A stretch of 64,000 nucleotides of DNA, from positions 1 through 64,000 of the forward strand of contig NZ_JANQJQ010000015.1 in the NCBI RefSeq assembly GCF_028281565.1, in the 5' to 3' direction. This DNA is from Seonamhaeicola sp. GTDB lineage: Bacteria; Bacteroidota; Bacteroidia; Flavobacteriales; Flavobacteriaceae. Position numbers and translations under genes: made by a program. Below are positions 25,696 to 35,583 of the stretch, piece by piece (the stretch's first letter is position 1; each line of letters begins with the position of its first letter). A model generated the notes under the pieces. The model saw nothing but the letters and a program-made list of their open reading frames with translations, did not search any database and was not told where the DNA came from.

Positions 25696-26906
25696 TGTTA
25701 GATACTCTTAAAACATATCTGCTATATGGCAATCGCTTTTGCGGGGTTGAATACACCCTGAAAGATGAGCAGGATATGTTATATGTAACCGTTTTAAAAA
25801 GAGCAAAAAAAACACTAAATATTGATACTATCTCCAGGGTTACTTCTATTGAGGGCTTAGCTTCAAAACTTTCTAAAAATCAGCATATTTTTTTAGTAAT
25901 CAATAATGATAATGTTCTTACTAAATGTGTTGAAGATCAGACCAACTCAAATAAGAACAATCGAGTCTACAATGCCTTCCCTAACCTGAATATAGATGAT
26001 TTTTATTATGAAATAATTGATCAAAACGGAAAACATTTTGTTTCCATTTGCAGAAAATCATATTTGGAAGCACTCTTAACAAAGTTTAAAGGTTACGGTG
26101 TTCAAATTATTAATGTGTCATTAGGAAATAATGTCATTGCCGGCATTACGGGCTTTACAACTAACAGGCAAATTAGTTCCTCTAACTCCAATATTTTTAT
26201 AGAGGACGGCCTGATAAAGTCTATAGAAAAGAGAGCCTCCATGGATACTGCAGAATATGATATCAATGGGCTACAAACGAGTAATACCGACCTATTATCT
26301 TTATCCGGAGCTTTAGAAACCGTTATTGGAACTTACAATAGTCAAACTAACTTTGAACACCTTATACTATCTCTTAAGGATACTTTTTTCCAATCCAGAT
26401 TCTATAACCTGTTCTTAAAAACCGGATTAGTATTGATCCTAAGTATTTTGTTAGTAAACTTTTTTGTTTTCAATCATTACTTTGATCAGGTTAATGATCT
26501 ACAACAGACGTCTCAAATTAATGAAGTTTCAAAGCAGGATTTGCTTCAATTAAACGAAGCAGTCAGCAAATCTCAAAAAATGGTAGATGATATGCTTAAG
26601 AGTAATGCCTCGAAAAGCTCATTCTATGTTAATGCCATTATTCAAAGTTTGCCGGAATCGGTATTATTGTCCGAATTAAACTATCAACCCCTTTTAAAAC
26701 GTATTAAAAAGGATAAACCTGTTGAAACCAATACCAACATCATTTTGATCTCAGGTGTGTCAAACAATAGCGAATCCTTTTCAAAATGGATAAACAGTCT
26801 GGAAAGTTTAACCTGGGTGCATGGTGTGGATATTCTGGGTTATGAAGATGCTTCTGTATCTGAGTCAACATTTAATCTAAAGCTAAATCTTATAATTGAA
26901 ATCTAA
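25695..26906 (+). CDS. PilM/PilN-like (GspL-like) inner-membrane assembly protein
   Basis: 403 aa. A cytoplasmic N-terminal part (about 1-230) with alternating strands could be an actin-like PilM/GspL-type fold. It is followed by a single membrane segment (about 240-260) and a coiled coil then a ferredoxin-like periplasmic end (about 265-403), as in PilN. This order corresponds to PilM and PilN joined, or to GspL. It would couple the ATPase to the periplasmic machine. Sequence motifs are weak, so the call leans on topology and on its position between the secretin and the PilO-like gene. Confidence 0.72.
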   Translation: MLDTLKTYLLYGNRFCGVEYTLKDEQDMLYVTVLKRAKKTLNIDTISRVTSIEGLASKLSKNQHIFLVINNDNVLTKCVEDQTNSNKNNRVYNAFPNLNIDDFYYEIIDQNGKHFVSICRKSYLEALLTKFKGYGVQIINVSLGNNVIAGITGFTTNRQISSSNSNIFIEDGLIKSIEKRASMDTAEYDINGLQTSNTDLLSLSGALETVIGTYNSQTNFEHLILSLKDTFFQSRFYNLFLKTGLVLILSILLVNFFVFNHYFDQVNDLQQTSQINEVSKQDLLQLNEAVSKSQKMVDDMLKSNASKSSFYVNAIIQSLPESVLLSELNYQPLLKRIKKDKPVETNTNIILISGVSNNSESFSKWINSLESLTWVHGVDILGYEDASVSESTFNLKLNLIIEI

Positions 26907-27411
26907 AACTAAAAATATCATATTAATCATCGGTTTTTTTCTGGCTCTGGTTTTATGCTATCAATTAGCCCTATCAAAAACTTTAGCTTTAAAAACAGAG
27001 TTTAAGACTTTAAAAAAGCAAGATCTTTTATTTGAAAGTACACCTAAACAACTATCGCTTTTAAAACAAAAACAAAAATATTACGATTCTATACTGGTTA
27101 AGCACCAAATTAATGGAAGTTCTTTACAAAACAATTTATTAAAGGCCATAAATACATTTGCGGATAGTAGTAACATTAAGGTCGTTTCATTTTCAGAACC
27201 GCATGTTATCAATCAAAATGCTCTAAAAATAAACACCTACCAATTTTCACTAGAAGGCAATTACAATGCTATGATTAAACTAATATATAAACTGGAGCAA
27301 GAGACCAGATTTGGTGAGATTATTAGCCTGCATTTTGAAAAGAAAAAGAATTTTAGAACCAACACGTATTATTTACAGGCCCATGTTATGCTTAGGAACT
27401 TTGGTAATTAA
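26896..27411 (+). CDS. PilO/GspM-like inner-membrane assembly protein
   Basis: 171 aa from a TTG start at 26896 that overlaps the previous gene by 11 bases. A short basic N-terminus, one membrane helix (about 7-24), a coiled coil (about 30-65) and a ferredoxin-like periplasmic domain (about 75-171) match PilO or GspM. It should pair with the PilN-like protein to form the alignment ring. It is the last gene of the operon. Confidence 0.72.
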   Translation: MKSKTKNIILIIGFFLALVLCYQLALSKTLALKTEFKTLKKQDLLFESTPKQLSLLKQKQKYYDSILVKHQINGSSLQNNLLKAINTFADSSNIKVVSFSEPHVINQNALKINTYQFSLEGNYNAMIKLIYKLEQETRFGEIISLHFEKKKNFRTNTYYLQAHVMLRNFGN

Positions 27412-27483
27412 ACCTGACTTTACCTGCAAATATTTCAGTTTGATTAAAATTTCTGATAACAAAACCTAAACACTATCCAAAAG

Positions 27484-27503
27484 TTACTTAAAGGTTTAAG
27501 TAA
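27484..27503. repeat. 20-bp perfect palindrome
   Basis: TTACTTAAA (27484-27492), GG, TTTAAGTAA (27495-27503). It lies 73 bases after the PilO-like gene and about 240 before xylulokinase. It could be a regulator site or the end hairpin of the decayed minus-strand frame. Confidence 0.5.
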
Positions 27504-27675
27504 ATTCCGGTAGTTGTTCTTTTAAAAACTTAAAATCGTCTAAACCTTTAGTATTTGTTACTATTTCTAGAGAAAAGAGTTTTGATTTTCTATTGAACTT
27601 CCAGTCTTTTAACACGAAAGCCTTCGTTTTTAATTCTTCGGCATTTATATAGAAATTAACAAGAAATAAATACTT
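27496..27675 (-). pseudogene. Remnant of an unknown gene (C-terminal piece)
   Basis: A 59-codon stop-free frame without any start codon reads like real protein (AEELKTKAFVLKDWKFNRKS, then LFSLEIVTNTKGLDDFKFLK) and stops at 27496. It resembles the end of a small alpha/beta protein. The upstream part is missing. It is probably a decayed gene between two operons. Confidence 0.4.
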
Positions 27676-27743
27676 TTAAACCAGAAATTATTTCATTTTG
27701 AACCTTATCTTATTTGGTTCAACGTTTCAAAAAACTAAAAGGT

Positions 27744-29228
27744 GTGTATTATATAGGACTAGACATTGGAAGCTCTTCGGTAAAGGTAGCACTTGTAAAT
27801 GCCGAATCCGGAGAAAATATTTTAAGCCTGAACGAGCCTACCAACGAAATGGAGATTTTAGCTCTTCAAAATGATTGGGCTGAGCAGGATCCGGGACTTT
27901 GGTGGACCTATGTTTGTAAAGCTATTAAACGTGTTCTTACTGAAACCGGAGTTGATGCCTCTAAAATTTCGGGTATTGGTATTTCGTATCAAATGCATGG
28001 TTTGGTTATTGTAGATAAAGAGGGGAAACCGTTGCGCAATTCTATCATTTGGTGCGACAGTCGTGCCGTAGCCATTGGTGAAAATGCTCACCAAGAACTG
28101 GGAGAAGAGTTTTGTGCTGAGCACTTACTCAATTCCCCAGGGAATTTTACCGCTTCAAAATTAAAATGGGTTAAGGATAACGAACCTGACATTTATGAAC
28201 AGGTTTATAAATATATGTTACCCGGAGATTACATCGCTTATAAATTAACAGGAGCGATTACCACGACTAAAAATGGCTTATCCGAAGGTATTCTTTGGGA
28301 TTACAAAGCGGATGCTTTAGCTGAATCATTGTTAGATCATTATGGCATTGATAAAGATTTAACCCCAACCATTGTAGCTAATTTTACAGATCAGGGGGTT
28401 ACCCATGAAAAAGCTTTTGAAGCAACCGGAATTCCTGCAGGTGTTCCTGTGACCTACAGAGCGGGCGATCAGCCAAATAATGCGTTATCACTAAATATTT
28501 TTAATCATGGGGAAGTAGCCGCCACCGGGGGCACATCAGGTGTGGTATATGCGGTTACCAATACATTAAAGTCTAAAGAATCTTCAAGGATCAACCATTT
28601 TATTCATGTAAACTATACACCGGAAAACACAACCGTTGGAAAATTACTATGTATTAACAGCTGTGGTATCATGTACCGGTGGTTAAAAGATAATATTGGT
28701 ATTGATTCTTATGAAGCCATGAATAATAAAGCGGCTGAAGTCCCTATCGGGTCTCATGGTGTAGCTATCATTCCTTTTGGAAATGGTGCTGAACGCATGT
28801 TAAACAGTAAGAATATTGGAGCTCACTTTTTAAACTTCAATTTAAATCTTCATAGCAACGCCCATTTGTGCAGAGCTGCGTTAGAGGGTATTGCCTTTGC
28901 CTTTGTTTACGGCATGGAGATCCTAAAAAATGACAATGCAGAAATAAAGGTGATCAGAGCCGGAAATGATAATTTATTCCGGGCCGAGATCTTTTCAAAT
29001 ACCGTGGCAACACTTATTGGTCACGAAATTGAAATTTATAACACTACCGGTGCTGTTGGTGCTGCAAGAGCAGCAGGATTGACCGATGGTGATTTTGAGA
29101 AATTCGGGGCCAATATTACTAAGAACGATCATGTCATGACGTTTATGCCTCTGAAAAACAAAGAACCTTACCGGGAGGCTTATTTAAATTGGAAGAAAGA
29201 ACTGGAAATTATACTAACTAATAAATAA
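27744..29228 (+). CDS. xylB: Xylulokinase (FGGY family)
   Basis: About 495 aa from the GTG at 27744, which gives the family's usual N-terminus ([17 protein letters not shown]). A TTG at 27714 would add ten residues (MVQRFKKLKG) unlike the family. FGGY motifs are present: the N-terminal phosphate loop (DIGSSSVK), SYQMHGLV, a middle [12 protein letters not shown], and a C-terminal [17 protein letters not shown] followed by GGN/AGND-type nucleotide contacts. It phosphorylates D-xylulose with ATP to give xylulose 5-phosphate for the pentose phosphate pathway. It is first in an operon with xylose isomerase (13 bases downstream) and the symporter. Confidence 0.93.
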   Translation: MYYIGLDIGSSSVKVALVNAESGENILSLNEPTNEMEILALQNDWAEQDPGLWWTYVCKAIKRVLTETGVDASKISGIGISYQMHGLVIVDKEGKPLRNSIIWCDSRAVAIGENAHQELGEEFCAEHLLNSPGNFTASKLKWVKDNEPDIYEQVYKYMLPGDYIAYKLTGAITTTKNGLSEGILWDYKADALAESLLDHYGIDKDLTPTIVANFTDQGVTHEKAFEATGIPAGVPVTYRAGDQPNNALSLNIFNHGEVAATGGTSGVVYAVTNTLKSKESSRINHFIHVNYTPENTTVGKLLCINSCGIMYRWLKDNIGIDSYEAMNNKAAEVPIGSHGVAIIPFGNGAERMLNSKNIGAHFLNFNLNLHSNAHLCRAALEGIAFAFVYGMEILKNDNAEIKVIRAGNDNLFRAEIFSNTVATLIGHEIEIYNTTGAVGAARAAGLTDGDFEKFGANITKNDHVMTFMPLKNKEPYREAYLNWKKELEIILTNK

Positions 29229-29241
29229 AACTTTAAACATT

Positions 29242-30549
29242 ATGGAATATTTTAAAGGTATAGATAAGATACAATACGAAGGACGCGATTCTGACAATCC
29301 GTTAGCTTTTAAATGGTACAACCCCGAGCAGGTTGTAGCCGGAAAAACCATGCGCGAGCATTTTAAATTTGCCATTGCTTACTGGCACACCTTCTGCGGA
29401 CAAGGTTCAGATCCGTTTGGACCGGGCACTCAAAACTTTGCCTGGGATCAGGCTTCAGACCCTATTCAGGCGGCAAAAGACAAAGCCGATGCGGCGTTTG
29501 AATTCATTGATAAAATGGGATTTGATTACTACTGTTTCCATGATTATGATTTGGTTCAGGAAGCACCAACTTTTGCTGAATCAGAGCAACGATTGGCCAC
29601 TATTGTGGATTATCTAAAGGAAAAGCAAAGTGCTTATAGTAAAAAATTGCTTTGGGGAACCGCTAACTGTTTTTCAAACCCAAGATATATGAACGGGGCT
29701 GCTACCAATCCGGATTTTAATGTGGTGGCAAGAGCCGGTGGACAGGTAAAATTAGCTTTAGATGCTACCATTGCTTTAGGTGGTGAAAATTATGTGTTCT
29801 GGGGTGGACGTGAAGGCTATATGTCTTTGCTGAATACTGATTTAGGCAGAGAATTAGATCATATGGCCCGGTTTTTAACCATGGCCAGAGATTATGCCAG
29901 AAGCCAGGGCTTTGAAGGCACTTTCTTTATTGAGCCGAAGCCAATGGAGCCTATGAAACATCAATACGATTTTGATTCGGCTACAGCTATTGGATTCTTA
30001 AAAGAATATGGCCTGGATAAAGATTTTAAAATGAACATTGAGGTGAATCACGCCACATTAGCGCAGCACACCATGCAACACGAATTGGCTGTGGCTGCAA
30101 AAGCGGGTATGCTGGGGAGTATTGATGCCAACAGAGGGGATTATCAAAACGGCTGGGATACAGACCAGTTCCCAAATAATATCCAGGAAACTACCGAAGC
30201 TATGTTGGTATTTCTTAAAGCCGGTGGTTTACAAGGCGGCGGTATTAATTTTGATGCTAAGATCAGAAGAAATTCTACCGACTTAGAAGATGTTTTCTTA
30301 GCGCATATTGGTGGTGCAGATACTTTTGCCCGAGCATTAATTACAGCTGATAAAATTATAACGTCTTCACAATACGATAGCCTGAGACAAAAAAGATACA
30401 GTTCTTTCGATTCAGGAAAAGGGAAAGATTTTGAAGATGGAAAGCTTGACCTGAAAGCACTTTACGACATTGCACAGGATAATGGCGAATTGGAATTGCA
30501 AAGCGGTAAGCAGGAATTGTTTGAAAATATTATCAACCAATACATTTAA
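29242..30549 (+). CDS. xylA: Xylose isomerase (class II)
   Basis: 435 aa, the usual length of class II enzymes with the N-terminal insert. Active-site blocks are visible: FCFHD-type YYCFHDYDL (catalytic His), [28 protein letters not shown] (metal-binding Glu), [16 protein letters not shown] (metal His) and GSIDANRGD. It converts D-xylose to D-xylulose with two divalent metal ions in the cytoplasm. It lies between the kinase and the symporter, 6 bases before the latter. Confidence 0.97.
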   Translation: MEYFKGIDKIQYEGRDSDNPLAFKWYNPEQVVAGKTMREHFKFAIAYWHTFCGQGSDPFGPGTQNFAWDQASDPIQAAKDKADAAFEFIDKMGFDYYCFHDYDLVQEAPTFAESEQRLATIVDYLKEKQSAYSKKLLWGTANCFSNPRYMNGAATNPDFNVVARAGGQVKLALDATIALGGENYVFWGGREGYMSLLNTDLGRELDHMARFLTMARDYARSQGFEGTFFIEPKPMEPMKHQYDFDSATAIGFLKEYGLDKDFKMNIEVNHATLAQHTMQHELAVAAKAGMLGSIDANRGDYQNGWDTDQFPNNIQETTEAMLVFLKAGGLQGGGINFDAKIRRNSTDLEDVFLAHIGGADTFARALITADKIITSSQYDSLRQKRYSSFDSGKGKDFEDGKLDLKALYDIAQDNGELELQSGKQELFENIINQYI

Positions 30550-30555
30550 TAGATC

Positions 30556-32208
30556 ATGAGTTCAGTATTAGAAGGTTTAGACTGGGTAGTTTTAGGCATC
30601 TACTTTTTAGCCCTGGTTGCGGTAGCAGTCTGGGTAGTACTTCAAAAGAATAAAAACACCGAAGATTATTTTTTAGCAGGAAGGAATGTAGGTTGGTTCG
30701 TGATTGGAGCCTCTATCTTTGCTTCTAATATTGGATCAGAGCATGTGGTGGGCCTTGCGGGTACCGGTTTTGAATCGGGGACCCCCATGGCGCATTATGA
30801 ATTACATGCCTGGATAGTGTTATTACTTGGGTGGTTGTTTTTGCCATTCTATATCAGAAGTGGCGCTTTTACCATGCCCGAATTCCTGGAAAAACGTTTT
30901 GATTCGCGCTCACGTTGGTTCTTATCGGTTTTCTCATTAGTCGCTTATGTACTGACCAAAGTATCGGTAACCATTTATGCCGGCGGTATTGTGGTTTCTG
31001 AATTATTAGGAATTCCATTCTGGTACGGAGCCATTGGCATTGTTATATTTACCGGGATCTACACCGTTATTGGTGGTATGAAAGCGGTGATCTATACCGA
31101 AACTTTACAGACTATCATTTTAATATTAGGTTCTGTGATCATCACCTATTTAGGGTTACAGGAAGTAGGCGGCTGGGGTCAATTACGTGATACCGTAACG
31201 GCTGTAAGTCCGGACCATTTTAATATGTGGCGCCCTATGAGCGATCCACAATTCCCATGGACCGGCTTATTGATTGGTGGTACCATTGTTGGGATCTGGT
31301 ATTGGTGTACGGATCAATATATTGTACAACGAACCCTTGCTGCTAACAACATTAAAATTGGTAGGCGCGGTGCCATCTTTGGAGCTTACTTAAAGCTTTT
31401 ACCCATATTGATTTTTCTGGTTCCGGGTATTATAGCTTTTGCCTTATCCCTTCAAAACCCGGAAGTGTTTTCAGTAGCAAAAGCCGATAGGGCCTTCCCC
31501 ATGTTGGTAAAAACTTTATTGCCTGTTGGGTTGAAAGGTTTAGTTGCCGGTGGATTAATGGCGGCCCTGATGAGTTCATTAGCATCGGTGTTTAACTCCT
31601 GTTCTACTATTTTTACTATTGATATTTACAAGAAATTAAAACCTGAAAAATCTGAAAAGCAACTATTAAACATCGGTAAAGTAGCTACCAGTTTTATCGT
31701 GGTGTTAGGTATTATCTGGATCCCTATTATGGAAAAAATTGGCGGTGGGGTTATGTATCAGTACCTTCAAAATGTACAATCCTATATTGCACCTCCGGTA
31801 ACAGCTGTATTCCTTTTGGGTATTATCTGGAAACGCGTTAATGCCAAAGCAGCTATTACAACCCTGTTAGCCGGATTATTTTTATTGGTGCTACGTTTAA
31901 GTTCCGAGATATATTATCAGCCACAAATTAGTGCCGGAGACGCTGTGGATGGTCTGTTGTATGGATTCGCTACCATTAACTTCGCACATATGGCTATCTT
32001 TATGTTCATATTCTCGGTGATACTTTGTGTGTCTGTAAGTTTAGCAACTACGGCTCCGGATTATAAAACGATTATCGGACTGTCCTTTGGAACTCTTACC
32101 GATGAACAAAAACAAGAGAACAAAGGCAGTTATGATACCATCGACATTGTACTGTCCGTAATATTAGTCATTTTGGTAATTGGCGTACTAAGCTATTTTA
32201 CAGGGTGA
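30556..32208 (+). CDS. SSS-family sodium/sugar symporter, probably for xylose
   Basis: 550 aa with about 14 membrane segments. SGLT-like features are the early NTEDYFLAGRNVGWFVIGAS, ASNIGSEHVVGLAGTG, and GGMKAVIYTETLQ before helix 6. It should take up a sugar with sodium across the inner membrane. As third gene of the xylose operon, xylose is the likely substrate. A terminator follows at 32233. Confidence 0.9.
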   Translation: MSSVLEGLDWVVLGIYFLALVAVAVWVVLQKNKNTEDYFLAGRNVGWFVIGASIFASNIGSEHVVGLAGTGFESGTPMAHYELHAWIVLLLGWLFLPFYIRSGAFTMPEFLEKRFDSRSRWFLSVFSLVAYVLTKVSVTIYAGGIVVSELLGIPFWYGAIGIVIFTGIYTVIGGMKAVIYTETLQTIILILGSVIITYLGLQEVGGWGQLRDTVTAVSPDHFNMWRPMSDPQFPWTGLLIGGTIVGIWYWCTDQYIVQRTLAANNIKIGRRGAIFGAYLKLLPILIFLVPGIIAFALSLQNPEVFSVAKADRAFPMLVKTLLPVGLKGLVAGGLMAALMSSLASVFNSCSTIFTIDIYKKLKPEKSEKQLLNIGKVATSFIVVLGIIWIPIMEKIGGGVMYQYLQNVQSYIAPPVTAVFLLGIIWKRVNAKAAITTLLAGLFLLVLRLSSEIYYQPQISAGDAVDGLLYGFATINFAHMAIFMFIFSVILCVSVSLATTAPDYKTIIGLSFGTLTDEQKQENKGSYDTIDIVLSVILVILVIGVLSYFTG

Positions 32209-32232
32209 TAAAATAATAGTTATATAATATTC

Positions 32233-32268
32233 AAAAGGCCTGACAGAAGTATCTGTCAGGCCTTTTTT
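32233..32268 (+). terminator. Terminator of the xylose operon
   Basis: A perfect 15-bp stem (AAAAGGCCTGACAGA / TCTGTCAGGCCTTTT) with an AGTA loop and a T-run, 25 bases after the symporter stop. Confidence 0.92.
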
Positions 32269-32411
32269 ATTAGTATAATTTCCTAAATATTGAGTGACAG
32301 TCCCGAATAACGACCAATTACGAATTTTAAGTTATTCCCATTCCGTTAAAGCGATTCCCAGTGGATTCACGTAACGGCTCTCGTCATTGGGTTATAGTGT
32401 AGTCCTTATAG

Positions 32412-33308
32412 TTATTTTTCAATGCTGTTATAATTTTTCAAGGTCTTTAGTGCCCACAAGGTTTGGATGCCAGCCCACTCCAGTTTTGTCCCTTCACTAA
32501 TACCATACCAGGTATCCCATCTCCCATCATTCTTTTGTCGGTTAATCAATTCTTTTATGTCTGAATTAATCATGTCTTTGGAAAATATAGGATATAGAAT
32601 GCTCCCGGGTGAAGGTGCATAATTTAAGCTATGAGGTTTTCCGTAAAGCCCCCAATTAGCGTCCGATTTGTCTTTGCAAAGTACGCCATCCGCCATTATC
32701 CAGTTCTGCAAATCGTTAATTGTTTTTTCCGCTTTAATCTTATTTTTAGTGTATTTCAAAAACATGAGCCATCTTGGTACGCACAGATAACAGAAGATGT
32801 GTTTTTCTTTAATCCGCTCAAACTCTTTCCAAACAAATTGTTCTGCTTTCTTCATCCAGGGAATATCCACTCCATGCTTTTCCAAAATTCCCAATAAAGG
32901 GGCCGTAGTACTCAAAGCGGCCCACTCTTTAACCGTTTTAAAGTGTGCTTCACAGGGGTAAGTACTTTTGGGTTTGAACATCCATGGAATCCCTCCTGCT
33001 TCTGTAGTGATACTTTCAAAGTATGGCATGAAGTCTTTTTGTATCAAATCTGCATTTAGGTAACCTATTTCATCTAAAGTCTCTAGAGCCATAATACTAA
33101 AGAGTGGCTGGCTTTCCGGGGATGCCGTATCGGGCTCCATACCATGTCCAAAACCACCGTCAGAATTTCGATAAGCATAAACTGCATGAAAAACGCCTTC
33201 GGCACCTTCATTTTCAAAATGAAGTTGAAACAAACGCCTTTCTATCATTCTCGCATTTGTCAATATAAAGTCCCTTGCTTTTATGAAGTTATTCCCGGAT
33301 AGTTTCAT
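32412..33308 (-). CDS. Alpha/alpha-toroid protein of the prenyltransferase/squalene-cyclase type
   Basis: 298 aa, no signal. Repeated helical pairs contain QW/GGF-like motifs (NSDGGFGHGMEPD, LFSIMALETLDEIG, QKNDGRWDTWYGI, GIQTLWALKTLKN), as in terpenoid-cyclase and prenyltransferase-like toroids. The catalytic role is unknown. It lies downstream of the LacI regulator in the same orientation (33 bases), so it may be co-transcribed with it. Confidence 0.65.
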   Translation of the reverse strand: MKLSGNNFIKARDFILTNARMIERRLFQLHFENEGAEGVFHAVYAYRNSDGGFGHGMEPDTASPESQPLFSIMALETLDEIGYLNADLIQKDFMPYFESITTEAGGIPWMFKPKSTYPCEAHFKTVKEWAALSTTAPLLGILEKHGVDIPWMKKAEQFVWKEFERIKEKHIFCYLCVPRWLMFLKYTKNKIKAEKTINDLQNWIMADGVLCKDKSDANWGLYGKPHSLNYAPSPGSILYPIFSKDMINSDIKELINRQKNDGRWDTWYGISEGTKLEWAGIQTLWALKTLKNYNSIEK

Positions 33309-33341
33309 TCTGTATTCGAGCTTTAGTACAAAACCAAAAAA

Positions 33342-34370
33342 TTAAACACTTCTCTTCGTACTCTCCCGTTCAATCAGACTGGTCTTGATCACCTTAGTTT
33401 GGAATGGTGTATCTGAGTTACCTTCAAGGCGTTCCATAAGCATATTGGCTGCCATTTCACCAATGTATTTACCATGTTGGCTTATAGTGGTGATCTTAGG
33501 CGATACGTATTGTGGAAGCGGGCCATTGGTAAAACAAATAATAGATAGTTCTTCAGGAATGTTATAACCCATACGTTTAACAATTTCAAGCGATTGTACC
33601 GCAGAACTCTCCTCTAAACACAATAAACCGTCAATAGATTTATCTGCCAGCACGATCTTCATGGCGGTTTCAAAATCTTCGCGTTTACCTATTTTTACAA
33701 TAAGCTTGTTGTCTATATCAATTTGATTTTCAGACAGGGCCTGTTCATATCCTTTAGCCCGAAGTTTTCCAACGCTTAAATTATCAATCACCGAGATCAG
33801 AGCTATACGTTTACACCCAGTTTTAATAAGATGATTGGTGGCATGACGTGCCCCTTCAAAATCATCCACAATTACCTTATCACAATCAATAGCATCTGTT
33901 ACGCGGTCAAACATCACCATAGGAACCCCTTCGTTAATAGCGTTTTTAAGATGTTGATATTCCTCTTTCGCTTGCGTTTCTTCAGCTAAGGATAAAATAA
34001 AACCATCCAGTGTGCCATTCTTTAAAAGTTCCATGGTCTTAAGTTCTTTTTCATGCGATTCGTTAGAAATACAGGAAATCAAACTATAGCCTTTTTCTGT
34101 AGCCCGTTCTTCAATTCCCACAAACACCTTGGCAAAAAAGTTATTCATAATGTTCGGGATGATCACACCAATGGTTTTGGTCTTCTTATTCAGTAAACTC
34201 AACGCCACACTATTGGGCTGGTAGTTATGTGCTTTGGCGTACTGTTGAATCTTTTCCTTGGTTTTCACACTAATCTCATAGCTATCACTCAACGCTTTTG
34301 ATACCGTGGCAATAGACACATCAAACTCATTGGCAATATGTTTTAGAGTAATCCGTTTTTTCATCATCAA
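33342..34370 (-). CDS. LacI-family transcriptional regulator, probably of xylose use
   Basis: 342 aa. The N-terminal LacI helix-turn-helix (about 4-50; TLKHIANEFDVSIATVSKAL then the hinge NSVALSLLNKK) is followed by a periplasmic-binding-protein-like sensor domain (TIGVIIPNIMNNFFAKVFVG ... VDDFEGARHATNHLI ... TISQHGKYIGEMAANML). It is near, but not next to, the xylose operon, so control of that operon is inferred. The ligand is unknown. Confidence 0.88.
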   Translation of the reverse strand: MMMKKRITLKHIANEFDVSIATVSKALSDSYEISVKTKEKIQQYAKAHNYQPNSVALSLLNKKTKTIGVIIPNIMNNFFAKVFVGIEERATEKGYSLISCISNESHEKELKTMELLKNGTLDGFILSLAEETQAKEEYQHLKNAINEGVPMVMFDRVTDAIDCDKVIVDDFEGARHATNHLIKTGCKRIALISVIDNLSVGKLRAKGYEQALSENQIDIDNKLIVKIGKREDFETAMKIVLADKSIDGLLCLEESSAVQSLEIVKRMGYNIPEELSIICFTNGPLPQYVSPKITTISQHGKYIGEMAANMLMERLEGNSDTPFQTKVIKTSLIERESTKRSV

Positions 34371-34640
34371 AAAAGTAACTAATTGCTAATTTAATTAATT
34401 AAGCCTAATAAAGTATTCTTTTCCTTAGGCTAGTTATTTTCTATCCTTTTTGGTTTTAATCGAAAAAGAACTCCGCAACGAGTTGCGTTGAGGTTCTCGA
34501 ATTAAATTGTCATTCCCGCCAAGGCGGGAATCTAAAATAAAAGCATTTTGATTTATAACCTCCGAAAATAATGTATCTCATAATATACATCTTTTAGCTT
34601 GCGCTTGCCAGAGTGGTTAGTTTTAAGAAATTCTTTTATT
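34371..34640. repeat. Intergenic region with REP-like palindrome (34512-34531)
   Basis: About 270 bases upstream of yicC without a gene. It contains ATTCCCGCC AA GGCGGGAAT (34512-34531), a perfect 9-bp stem of the type dispersed in Bacteroidota genomes. A related copy occurs at 45732-45751. No further structure was recognised. Confidence 0.6.
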
Positions 34641-34648
34641 TACCTTTG
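34641..34648 (+). promoter_or_regulatory. -7 element of the yicC-gmk-nadD operon
   Basis: TACCTTTG fits the Bacteroidota TAnnTTTG box, 21 bases before the yicC ATG. A weak -33 (TTAG) lies 20 bases upstream. Confidence 0.6.
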
Positions 34649-34668
34649 TAAACTTAATACACAAGTTT

Positions 34669-35526
34669 ATGATATATTCAATGACAGGTTACGGAAAATC
34701 TGTATTGCAATTGCCTACTAAAAAAATCACCATAGAGCTAAAGTCTCTCAACAGCAAAAACCTTGATTTAAACGCAAGAATGCCAACCATTTACAGGGAA
34801 AAGGAACTGGCCATCAGAAAATTACTTGCCGATTCACTGGTACGCGGTAAAATAGATTTTTCCATTTATGTTGAAGCCACGGCCGATGACACCTCGTCTC
34901 AAATAAACAAACCGGTTGTAAATCAGTATATCAAGCAATTAAAAGAGGTGGTGGATGGTGATGACGTTGAATTGTTGAAAATGGCCGTAAGATTTCCGGA
35001 TGCTTTAAATACGATAAGAGAAGAAATTGATGAAGCTGAATGGAACGCTATTGAAACCGAAATAAATAATACGGTCACTGCTTTGAACACCTATAGAAAA
35101 GATGAAGGCAAAGCACTTGAAACCGACTTTATAAAACGCATCGCAAACATTGACGTTTTACTGGATCAGGTCATTAAAATGGATCCTGATCGTATTGAAG
35201 CCGTTCGGGAACGCTTGCTTAGAGGTGTTGAAGAATTAAAGGAAAAATACGATGAAAACCGCTTTGAACAGGAGCTGGTGTATTACATAGAAAAGTTTGA
35301 CATCACCGAAGAAAAAGTGCGTCTAAAAAACCATTTGAATTATTTTATCGAGACTTTGAATTCCAAAGACTCCAACGGTAAAAAATTAGGGTTTATCGGG
35401 CAGGAAATAGGCCGAGAAATAAATACAATTGGTTCTAAAAGTAACTACGCACCCATGCAGCAATTGGTGGTACAAATGAAAGACGAACTTGAAAAAATTA
35501 AGGAACAGCTGCTGAATGTGCTTTAG
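34669..35526 (+). CDS. yicC: YicC-family endoribonuclease
   Basis: 285 aa. It has the N-terminal YicC signature (MIYSMTGYGK ... IELKSLNSKNLDLNARMP) and the C-terminal DUF1732 segment (RLKNHLNYFIETLNSKDSNG, GKKLGFIGQEIGREINTIGS). YicC proteins cleave or regulate RNA and are widely linked to gmk, as here (57 bases downstream). The full-length domain order is intact. Confidence 0.95.
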   Translation: MIYSMTGYGKSVLQLPTKKITIELKSLNSKNLDLNARMPTIYREKELAIRKLLADSLVRGKIDFSIYVEATADDTSSQINKPVVNQYIKQLKEVVDGDDVELLKMAVRFPDALNTIREEIDEAEWNAIETEINNTVTALNTYRKDEGKALETDFIKRIANIDVLLDQVIKMDPDRIEAVRERLLRGVEELKEKYDENRFEQELVYYIEKFDITEEKVRLKNHLNYFIETLNSKDSNGKKLGFIGQEIGREINTIGSKSNYAPMQQLVVQMKDELEKIKEQLLNVL

Positions 35527-35583
35527 CACGGTCTCCGTTGCAGTAAACAGTTCTCAAGTAAATAATAAAATTGTCGTGTATTT

